Source: Bryobacterales bacterium
GTDB lineage: Bacteria; Acidobacteriota; Terriglobia; Bryobacterales; Bryobacteraceae
Length of the DNA stretch: 20,529 nucleotides
Assembly (NCBI GenBank): GCA_003142355.1
Contig: PLMF01000119.1
Coordinates: 4,843-25,371 of the forward strand
Direction of reading: 5' to 3'
Positions 14,845 to 20,529 of this stretch are shown here, piece by piece; positions within the stretch are counted from its first letter, which is position 1; the number at the start of each line of letters is the position of its first letter. The notes below the pieces were generated by a model. The model was not told the origin of the DNA. It saw only the letters and a list, made by a program, of their open reading frames with translations, and did not search any database. A program made the position numbers and the translations under genes.

Positions 14845-15645
14845 CTAGGGAGCCTGGCTCCGCACGCCTTCGGCGGTGGCCGTCAGCATGTGGGCCAGCG
14901 ATTCCCTCGGCAGCGTGCGGATGATGGGGTTAATCAACCAGCCTAAGCCATACAGAACGGATCGCGTGAGCGAAATCGTCCGGCACTCGATGTACACGCC
15001 GCCATCCTTCTCCTCCAGGCGCCAATAGGTGTTCAATCTCCAGAGGAAGCCGTGGTCCTTGCCCGGCGCCAGTTCCCGCTCCCCGGGTTTGCCGGCGTCC
15101 TTCACCTCCGCGATGCGCGTGGTGTAGGAACTGGTGACCATACGCGTGGCATTGATCGGGTAGTAATTGGCCGTGTGCTCGGTGTTGAGAACCACGGTGA
15201 GGATCTTCTTCTTCACCAGGCGGTAGTAAAGCCGATACCGGTTGCCGTCGCGCGCCAGCAACCGGGAATCGATGACCTCGGGCCGGAAGAAGTTCTTGTG
15301 GACGGCGTAGTTCTGGAGGAACGCGGCGACTTGCGTGAGCCTCACGCCAGAGATGAAGTAGGCGCCGATCCAATCGTGGATCAACGCGTCGCCGATGTCG
15401 GAATCACCCTGGGCGTTCCACGACTCCACCACCGCTTCGCCGCCGCGGACGCGCTCCCAGCGCGCGGGCGACCGGGCGGCCCAAAGGTACGTTGGCGACT
15501 GGATTTCCTGTTGAATGCCGGCCTCGGCCTCGCGGACGTAGGTCCGGTACTTATCCAGGGCCTGGCGCCCGGGCCGCATCGCCCCATCCTCGGCGAATGC
15601 AGTGGCACAGGCGAGCGCGCCCCACAGCAACAGGTCTCTCCACAT
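14845..15645 (-). CDS. Exported START/SRPBCC-like hypothetical protein, translationally coupled to the TonB receptor
   Basis: A 266-residue protein with a signal peptide (MWRDLLLWGALACATAFA). Its ATG overlaps the TAA of the TonB receptor gene (TAATG at 15647-15643, minus strand), a usual sign of translational coupling. The mature part has IHDWIGAYFISGVRLTQVAAFLQNYAVHKNFFRPEV, RYRLYYRLVKKKILTVVLNTEHTANY, HGFLWRLNTYWRLEEKDGGVYIECRTISLTR and ends with LPRESLAHMLTATAEGV. The helix, long curved sheet and closing helix pattern looks like a START/SRPBCC lipid- or ligand-binding fold; this is an inference without a specific family match. I recall related hypothetical proteins in Acidobacteriota. The pairing with a TonB receptor suggests a role in the envelope. 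The frame is also open upstream, overlapping the receptor, without plausible sequence. Confidence 0.78.
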   Translation of the reverse strand: MWRDLLLWGALACATAFAEDGAMRPGRQALDKYRTYVREAEAGIQQEIQSPTYLWAARSPARWERVRGGEAVVESWNAQGDSDIGDALIHDWIGAYFISGVRLTQVAAFLQNYAVHKNFFRPEVIDSRLLARDGNRYRLYYRLVKKKILTVVLNTEHTANYYPINATRMVTSSYTTRIAEVKDAGKPGERELAPGKDHGFLWRLNTYWRLEEKDGGVYIECRTISLTRSVLYGLGWLINPIIRTLPRESLAHMLTATAEGVRSQAP

Positions 15646-18600
15646 TAGAACGCGTACCTGAAACCCAACTGAAGCTGGCGGGGCGGTTTGTTCCCGAACC
15701 GATTCGCCGAGAGCACCCTTCCGAACGCGGGCGTGCCCGTCAGGCGATTTGGAATGTCGAAGTTCGGATGGTTGAGCAGATTGAAGACCTCGGCCCGAAG
15801 TTGCAGGCGGCGCCCCTCGGTGCGGAAGGGCATATTCTTCACCAGTGAGACGTCGAGGTTCCGAATGCCCGGGCCAATCAGGATGTTGCGGCCGGCGCTG
15901 CCGAACCGCCCCGGTTGTGGAGTGGCGAAGGCACAGGGGTTGAACCAGCTTTCCGGCTGCCTCACCAGGTCGGCGGCCAGTCCGCCCTGAGACTGCGTCA
16001 ACCGGCAACCGGGGTTGGGGTTGGCGGACACGGGACCGGGCTGGAAGGGGTCGGACAGAAGATCCGGCCGGTCGGGGATGCCGAAAGCGTTGATGGATGT
16101 TTGCGTCTGCGCCGTGCCCCGAGTGGCGGTGAACGGCTGGCCCGTTTGCGCGGCCAGGATTCCCGCCAACTGCCAGTTGGTCAGCAGACGGGTGGGCAGC
16201 CCCGCATTGTGGAACCATCGCCGGCCGGCGCCGAAGGGCAGCTCATAGGCATAGCTGAAGGCCAGGCGGTGGCTCGAGTGGAAGTCCGAGAGCCCGCGCT
16301 GGGAGTGGAGATTCTGCGAGTCCTGCGGCAGGCCGGAGCCGACATCCCCGCTGAAGACGGACGAGACATCGTCGATGGATTTCGAGAACGTATAGGCGGC
16401 CAGGAACGAGATCCCCCGCGTCACACGCTTCTCCGAGCGGAACTGCAGAGAGTTGTAGGAACTGGAGGAGCGCGACTCGATAAAGAGGAGGGAGGAAAAC
16501 TGGGGGTAAGGAACGGCGCCCGTATCGGGACGCGCCTGGTTCAGATCGCGCGGACCCGTCAGATGCGTGCCCTTGGATCCGACATAGGCCAGATCGACCA
16601 GCCAGTTGGGCCGCACTTCGTATTGCAGGTCGAGGTTCCACTGCTGCATGTAGGCGTCGCGGAGGTTGCGGGCGATGGCGTTCGGCTGCACCACTGCCAG
16701 CCCCTGCTGGCCCAGGATGTTCTGGATGACCAGCGTCCCATAGTTGTTGTTGGGGAAAGCGTTGATCTCATAAAACGGTGGATTGGCGCGCGGGAAGATG
16801 CTGATGTTCATGATTCCCACGTCATAGAAGATGCCGTAAGCGGAGCGGACGACGAAACGCTCGGTTTTCAGGGGCCGCCAGGCGACGCCGATGCGCGGCG
16901 CGACATTGTTGAGGTCCTTGTCGTAGGTGGCACGGGGAATGCCGTTGGTGCCCGCTCGCAGGAATTGGCAGTCGGGATAGGGAGAGCAGGCCATGGACCT
17001 GGCACTGAGATCGGGAACGCTGAAGCGGTCGTGTGCTTCCACCGGCGGAGCATTGTACTCATACCGCAGCCCCACGTTCAGCAGCAGGCGCGGCGCCACA
17101 CGGATATCGTCCTGGGCGTAGTAGCTCATCCCGGTGCTGCGCAGGCTATTGAATGTATCGCCCTTGACCGAGAGGGCATAGTCCGGCACCCCCGACACCA
17201 ACTGCACCAGGGCGACCATCGGATCTCCGCTCCTGCCGCCCTGGAAAACCCATTCGCCCCGCGCCAGAAAGTCAAGGTAGTTATTCACCTGAATGCGGCG
17301 CACGTCGGCGCCGAACTTGAATTGGTGACGGCCATGGGTCCATGCCAGGTTATCGGCGACGTGCAGAGTGGTGTCGTGACGATCCTGCGGGTAGTTGACT
17401 GGTTCGCCGATGGCGTCGAAACCGAGGAGGCTGACATTGGGAAAACCGAGATCCTCCGGTCTCGTCAGCACGGTGGGGAAGCCCAACTGCCGGTTCATGT
17501 CGCTTCCGTTGTGCTCCTGCAAGGCGCCGGCCCGCATGCGGTTGAATCCCAGGCGAAGCTCATTGACCGCGCGCGTGCCCAGGATGTGCGTCCAGCCCAC
17601 GCCGGCGTTCTGGCCCCGGTTCAGGGCGAAGTCGCCGTAGCCGGGCAGGCTGGTAAACGCATTGGAAGGGTCGAAAGGATTGAAGCGATTCTCGTCGAAG
17701 AAGGAATAGTGAGCGGAGAGAGAGTCCTTGGGGCCGGCGCGGTGGTCCATTTTGACCAGCGGCATATTCACCGAATTACGAATGATCCCGGAAGCCGCAA
17801 AGGTGTTCGAGAAGGCCAGGTTCGAGCCCACGTTGGCCGCGGGAAGCAGGTTGAGCACCGCCAAACCGGCGGGGTTTTGGTAGGGGGCCGGCACGGCGGC
17901 GAGAGCCGCCAACCGCTGCACCTGCGATGGTACGGTGGCTTGGCGCGTGGCCGCCTGTCTCAAGTGCAGCCCCTCGTAGGAGACGAAGAAGAAGGTCTTG
18001 TCGGTGCGCACCGGACCTCCGAGAGTTCCGCCGAACTGGTTGCGATCGAAGCGCGGGATCTGGCCACACGTGCCGGGGATCGCAGCGGGGGTGCAGCCGG
18101 GGAGGTCGAAGAAGTTCTTGGCGTCCAGATTGCGGTTGCGGAAGTACTCGAAGGCGCTGCCATGGAACTGGTTGGCGCCGCTCTTCAGAATCACGTTGAT
18201 CTGTGCGCCGCCGCTGCGGCCGAATTCGGCCGAGTAGTCGCCGGATTGCACCTTGAACTCCTGGATGGCCTCGGCCGACGGCAGGGCGACGTACTGATTG
18301 ATGTAGGGATCGTTGTTGTCCACGCCTTCGAGAAGAAAGCTGTTCGATTGCTCGCGCGCGCCGTTCACGCTGACAGCCCCGCCCTGAGTGGAGTTCTGCG
18401 AGCCCTCGGAGGGCTGTTGACTTCCGGGGACGAGCAGCGCGAAGGACAGAAAGTTGCGCTCGTTCAGAGGCAGCTCGCGCATCTGCCGGGGGTCGATCAC
18501 CTGACCCAACGTCGACGTATCCGTCTGAATGATGGGAGGCGCATCCGCCACGGTAATCTCCTCGTTGAGCGCCCCGATCTGAAGGCTGAAATCCACACGT

Positions 18601-18905
18601 TCGGCTTGATCCACGTCCAGGTTCACGCCGCTGTAAACACTGCGGCGGAAGCCGGTCTTCTCCGCGCTCACCCGATACCGGCCCGGAGACAGGAGCGAGA
18701 CTGTGTAGTCGCCGAAGCCGTTAGTCTCGACGTCGCGGGTGGCATTGGTTTCCTGATTGCGCACCGTGACACGCGCTTTCGGCACCACGGCTCCGCTGGG
18801 GTCGGAGACGGTCCCCACGATGCTTCCGGTGGGTCCTATGGCCAGAAGTGCCGCCGCCAGCAAGTTCGCGATCCACAAATCCAGCAGTATGCTCCTGCCT
18901 TGCAT
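15645..18905 (-). CDS. Oar-like TonB-dependent outer-membrane receptor with carboxypeptidase-regulatory domain
   Basis: A 1086-residue outer-membrane protein. ATG 18905 is preferred over an in-frame start at 18956 because AGAGGA lies just upstream and a hydrophobic signal follows (MQGRSILLDLWIANLLAAALLAI). Residues about 28-110 are a carboxypeptidase-regulatory-like beta-sandwich (GSIVGTVSDPSGAVVPKARVTV, SLLSPGRYRVSAEKTGFRR). Then comes a plug domain (DPRQMRELPLNERNF, SNSFLLEGVDNNDPYINQYV, IQEFKVQSGDYSAEFGRSGGAQINVI). The remainder is a long 22-strand-type barrel ending in LQLGFRYAF with the terminal Phe used for outer-membrane assembly. Such receptors are numerous in Acidobacteriota and presumably import plant or microbial polymers' breakdown products; the ligand here is unknown. 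It is followed by a coupled START-like gene. Confidence 0.93.
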   Translation of the reverse strand: MQGRSILLDLWIANLLAAALLAIGPTGSIVGTVSDPSGAVVPKARVTVRNQETNATRDVETNGFGDYTVSLLSPGRYRVSAEKTGFRRSVYSGVNLDVDQAERVDFSLQIGALNEEITVADAPPIIQTDTSTLGQVIDPRQMRELPLNERNFLSFALLVPGSQQPSEGSQNSTQGGAVSVNGAREQSNSFLLEGVDNNDPYINQYVALPSAEAIQEFKVQSGDYSAEFGRSGGAQINVILKSGANQFHGSAFEYFRNRNLDAKNFFDLPGCTPAAIPGTCGQIPRFDRNQFGGTLGGPVRTDKTFFFVSYEGLHLRQAATRQATVPSQVQRLAALAAVPAPYQNPAGLAVLNLLPAANVGSNLAFSNTFAASGIIRNSVNMPLVKMDHRAGPKDSLSAHYSFFDENRFNPFDPSNAFTSLPGYGDFALNRGQNAGVGWTHILGTRAVNELRLGFNRMRAGALQEHNGSDMNRQLGFPTVLTRPEDLGFPNVSLLGFDAIGEPVNYPQDRHDTTLHVADNLAWTHGRHQFKFGADVRRIQVNNYLDFLARGEWVFQGGRSGDPMVALVQLVSGVPDYALSVKGDTFNSLRSTGMSYYAQDDIRVAPRLLLNVGLRYEYNAPPVEAHDRFSVPDLSARSMACSPYPDCQFLRAGTNGIPRATYDKDLNNVAPRIGVAWRPLKTERFVVRSAYGIFYDVGIMNISIFPRANPPFYEINAFPNNNYGTLVIQNILGQQGLAVVQPNAIARNLRDAYMQQWNLDLQYEVRPNWLVDLAYVGSKGTHLTGPRDLNQARPDTGAVPYPQFSSLLFIESRSSSSYNSLQFRSEKRVTRGISFLAAYTFSKSIDDVSSVFSGDVGSGLPQDSQNLHSQRGLSDFHSSHRLAFSYAYELPFGAGRRWFHNAGLPTRLLTNWQLAGILAAQTGQPFTATRGTAQTQTSINAFGIPDRPDLLSDPFQPGPVSANPNPGCRLTQSQGGLAADLVRQPESWFNPCAFATPQPGRFGSAGRNILIGPGIRNLDVSLVKNMPFRTEGRRLQLRAEVFNLLNHPNFDIPNRLTGTPAFGRVLSANRFGNKPPRQLQLGFRYAF

Positions 18906-18947
18906 ATGGTTTTCCTCTCGTCCAACCCACCGCGCCCGATGGCCGGG

Positions 18948-18953
18948 AGTATA
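18948..18953 (-). promoter_or_regulatory. Possible -10 hexamer (TATACT) of the TonB receptor operon
   Basis: Read on the minus strand, TATACT lies 43 bases before the chosen ATG. The -35 region is poor (ATCGAC-like at 16 bases). It is the same hexamer as at 3058-3063. The terminator-like hairpin of the Fic gene ends 45 bases upstream, so a separate promoter here makes sense. Confidence 0.35.
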
Positions 18954-18997
18954 CAACAGGATAGCCGAAGTCGATTGCGAACGAGAAGGAGTTTCTT

Positions 18998-19034
18998 AAA
19001 AGGGGTCAGACGCATTTTTTGCGCGGGTTTCCCC
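18998..19034 (-). terminator. Terminator-like hairpin after the Fic gene
   Basis: On the minus strand the Fic stop TGA is followed at once by GGGG (19034-19031), an inner pairing of TGCG/CGCA around an A-run, then CCCC (19005-19002) and TTTT (19001-18998). This gives a stem with a T tract as in an intrinsic terminator, though the stem is interrupted. The GGGGTCAGACGC wording also resembles repeats often seen near REP-associated transposases; no transposase is present. Confidence 0.45.
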
Positions 19035-20207
19035 TCATCGAAGTGGCTCGGTCCCCTCGTTCAGGATCTGCAGGTACGCGTCGTAGGCAAACAAGCGGCG
19101 GCGCCGCTTGCCGGTAATCTCGCGCAGCACGCCGAGCTTCTCCAAATGGCCGACGGCCGCCGTCACGGTTGGAAAAGAAACGCCGATCTTCCGTGCCGTC
19201 GCCGGAATCGAGAATATCGGATTCGTTTGCGCGTGCTGAAAGACCCGCAAACCCGATGCGGCCGGCCTTCCGAGCGCTGCGATTCTCTTCCGGTCGCCAT
19301 CGTGCAGCTCAATAATACGGCGGGCGGCACTCACGGCTTGTTCCGAGGTCTCCTTCACGCCAGTGAGGAAGAACTCAATCCACGCTTCCCAGTCTCCATC
19401 GTCGCGAACGCGCGTCAGCAGATCGTAGTAGGTCTGGCGATGCGTCTTGAAGAACAAACTCAGATAGAGAAGTGGCTCCCGCAGTATCCCCGCGGCGCAA
19501 AGCAGAAATGTGATGAGCAGGCGTCCCAGTCTGCCGTTTCCATCGAGAAACGGGTGGATTGTCTCGAACTGAACGTGAACCAGCCCGGCTTTAATGAGCG
19601 GCGGAAGATCGGCCCGCTGTGCATGAAGGAACTTCTCAAGCTCGCCCATGCATTCCATTACACGCTCCGGAGGAGGCGGAACGAAGGCCGCGTTCCCCGG
19701 ACGGGTACCGCCGATCCAGTTCTGGCTTCGCCGAAACTCCCCGCGCTCCTTCGTGCTTCCTCTTCCCTTGGAGAGAAGAACCTCGTGGATCTCTCGAATC
19801 AGCCGCAGCGACAGGGGGAAGCCGCCACGCAGGCGAGCGAGCCCGTAGTTCAGAGCGGCAACATAGTTCGAAACCTCCTGCACATCTTGGATCGGCACTC
19901 CCGGCGCTTCGTCATTCTCGAAAAGCAACAGATCTGAAAGAGAAGACTGCGTCCCCTCGATCTGAGAGGAAAGCACCGCCTCCTTGCGAACGTAGGCGTA
20001 GAGAAAGAGGCCGAGATCGGGCAGAACCGAGGCCAGGCCATCCAGCCTACCTAGAGACTGGTTCGCCTGTTCGAGGAGGAGCTGAAACTCGTCGAAACGC
20101 ACGGCAGGATTTGGCGGAAGAGGCGGCGGAAGGTAAGCACGGACCACTTCGCCTCCCATATTGTGCGTGATATAGCTCCCAACCCGTTGATTCGCTTGAT
20201 GTTCCAT
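19035..20207 (-). CDS. Fic-family protein adenylyltransferase with N-terminal inhibitory motif and C-terminal winged helix
   Basis: A 390-residue protein that most likely transfers AMP from ATP to hydroxyls of target proteins. The N-terminal part begins VVRAYLPPPLPPNPAV and carries an inhibitory helix with SSQIEGT (Ser80, Glu84, Gly85), matching the (S/T)xxxE(G/N) motif that blocks ATP in class II Fic proteins. The catalytic motif HPFLDGNGRLGR (His218 to Arg229) is complete, so the enzyme should be active when relieved. The flap region WIGGTRPGNAAFVPPPPERV precedes it. The last 80 residues (FSIPATARKIGVSFPTVTAAVGHLEKLGVLREITGKRRRRLFAY) form a winged helix-turn-helix, suggesting DNA or target binding. 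Start at ATG 20207; an upstream TTG at 20219 is possible. No antitoxin gene is seen beside it. Confidence 0.93.
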   Translation of the reverse strand: MEHQANQRVGSYITHNMGGEVVRAYLPPPLPPNPAVRFDEFQLLLEQANQSLGRLDGLASVLPDLGLFLYAYVRKEAVLSSQIEGTQSSLSDLLLFENDEAPGVPIQDVQEVSNYVAALNYGLARLRGGFPLSLRLIREIHEVLLSKGRGSTKERGEFRRSQNWIGGTRPGNAAFVPPPPERVMECMGELEKFLHAQRADLPPLIKAGLVHVQFETIHPFLDGNGRLGRLLITFLLCAAGILREPLLYLSLFFKTHRQTYYDLLTRVRDDGDWEAWIEFFLTGVKETSEQAVSAARRIIELHDGDRKRIAALGRPAASGLRVFQHAQTNPIFSIPATARKIGVSFPTVTAAVGHLEKLGVLREITGKRRRRLFAYDAYLQILNEGTEPLR

Positions 20208-20227
20208 TCCCGGCCGCAATCCCTTAA

Positions 20228-20237
20228 TAACCGGTTA
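20228..20237. promoter_or_regulatory. AT-rich upstream region of the Fic gene with 10-bp palindrome TAACCGGTTA
   Basis: Between the Fic start and 20280 the DNA turns AT-rich. It holds the perfect palindrome TAACCGGTTA 20 bases before the Fic ATG and several TA-rich hexamers reading leftward (TATCGT, TATCCT). Since Fic carries its own winged helix, autoregulation at this site is conceivable but unproven. Confidence 0.35.
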
Positions 20238-20332
20238 AGTAATTAAAGGATACGATACTTTTCTTTGATTAGCGAATTGGATCTTCGTTGAGCGAAGGTA
20301 GCGGTGGCTCAGGCCGGGTAGCCAACCGCCGC

Positions 20333-20349
20333 GCCGGATGCCATCCGGC
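20333..20349. terminator. Short hairpin downstream of the right-edge gene
   Basis: GCCGGAT-gcc-ATCCGGC forms a 7-base-pair stem with a 3-base loop, 14 bases after the stop of the leftward partial gene at the window edge. No T tract follows on either strand, so it may be a transcript-end stabiliser or pause site rather than a full terminator. Confidence 0.35.
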
Positions 20350-20362
20350 CCCACACAGGCCG

Positions 20363-20529
20363 CTATTCCAGCCGGATCACGGCAGCGTCCCGATCCCCAA
20401 CCGTAACACTCACGGTGTTCCCGCTGACCGCCGGGCGGCTGGATTCCTGCCACAGTTCCACTGCCCGTTGGAACGTGGAAGCGACTGAGATCTTCACGGT
20501 CCGCGTCGTGCGCGTGGGATTGACCACCC
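20363..20529 (-). CDS. C-terminal fragment of a protein entering from the right edge (possibly a glycoside-hydrolase C-terminal domain)
   Basis: On the minus strand an open frame runs from the right edge to TAG at 20365-20363, 54 residues with no start in the window. It reads VVNPTRTTRTVKISVAS, then TFQRAVELWQ, then GNTVSVTVGDRDAAVIRLE at the very end. A VxNPT-xx-RTV opening, an LW in the middle and a closing V-x-V-x-x-RDAxVIRL strand look like the last beta-sandwich domain of glycoside hydrolases such as beta-galactosidase-type enzymes. That is pattern memory only. The regular alternation of polar and hydrophobic residues and the fitting 3' hairpin support a real gene. It runs in the same direction as the Fic gene, about 155 bases upstream of it. 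Confidence 0.6.
   Translation of the reverse strand, partial: VVNPTRTTRTVKISVASTFQRAVELWQESSRPAVSGNTVSVTVGDRDAAVIRLE

Noticed and set aside
15915..19937. A 1340-codon open frame on the plus strand across the TonB receptor and Fic genes
   Set aside because: It is antisense to two clearly homologous genes, spans their intergenic region, and has low-complexity Gly/Arg/Val/His-rich content typical of mirrored GC-rich codon use. No domain is recognisable.
20288..20488. 66-codon plus-strand frame at the right edge
   Set aside because: It overlaps the better-supported leftward C-terminal fragment and the hairpin, and its Arg/Pro/His-rich product shows no pattern.
1..20529. Defence island, prophage, CRISPR-Cas or biosynthetic cluster
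   Set aside because: No cas, restriction, integrase, transposase, phage structural or assembly-line genes are seen; the Fic protein alone is not enough to call a defence or toxin-antitoxin system.

Overview
The window reads as a piece of an Acidobacteriota chromosome, most likely a Solibacter/Bryobacter-type member (order Bryobacterales). This is an inference from gene families, not from a marker tree. The DNA is GC-rich. It carries a TIGR03435 (DUF3738) soil-associated protein, an NHL-repeat protein ending in the TIGR03437 'Solibacter C-terminal' domain, a large Oar-like TonB-dependent receptor with an N-terminal carboxypeptidase-regulatory domain, and a DUF6282 protein. Nothing here looks like a prophage, conjugative element, CRISPR array or intact insertion sequence.

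Left part (1-4477): the 3' end of a LysR-type regulator; a cytidylate-kinase-like protein; a convergent flavodoxin-family reductase; a 397-bp gene-free stretch with a long imperfect inverted repeat; a TIGR03435 protein; a small conserved hypothetical protein; and a secreted homoserine-acetyltransferase-like alpha/beta hydrolase.

Middle (4478-9700): a rightward cluster of a DASS/SLC13-type anion transporter followed by two adjacent exported proteins that both carry a GerW/YtfJ-like domain, the second with C-terminal TPRs. The second one ends against the 3' end of the RNase P RNA gene (minus strand), which lies directly behind a divergent imidazolonepropionase-like amidohydrolase. A 30-48 bp divergent promoter region with a palindrome separates that amidohydrolase from an RluB-type pseudouridine synthase. 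The synthase is followed, starting at the base after its stop codon, by a 111-bp palindromic element made of four hairpins.

Right part (9701-20529): a Tat-exported glycoside-hydrolase-like protein tail-to-tail with an exported DUF6282 metallohydrolase-like protein; the NHL/TIGR03437 protein; a leftward two-gene unit (Oar-like TonB receptor, then an exported START-like hypothetical protein joined by a TAATG overlap); a Fic adenylyltransferase with its own terminator-like hairpin; and the C-terminal end of a further protein entering from the right edge.

Nine of the sixteen complete protein genes appear to be exported. Gene packing is very tight: four convergent junctions are separated by only 0-5 bases. 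The most unusual items are the four-hairpin element with complementary loops, the tandem secreted GerW-like pair, and the placement of rnpB.
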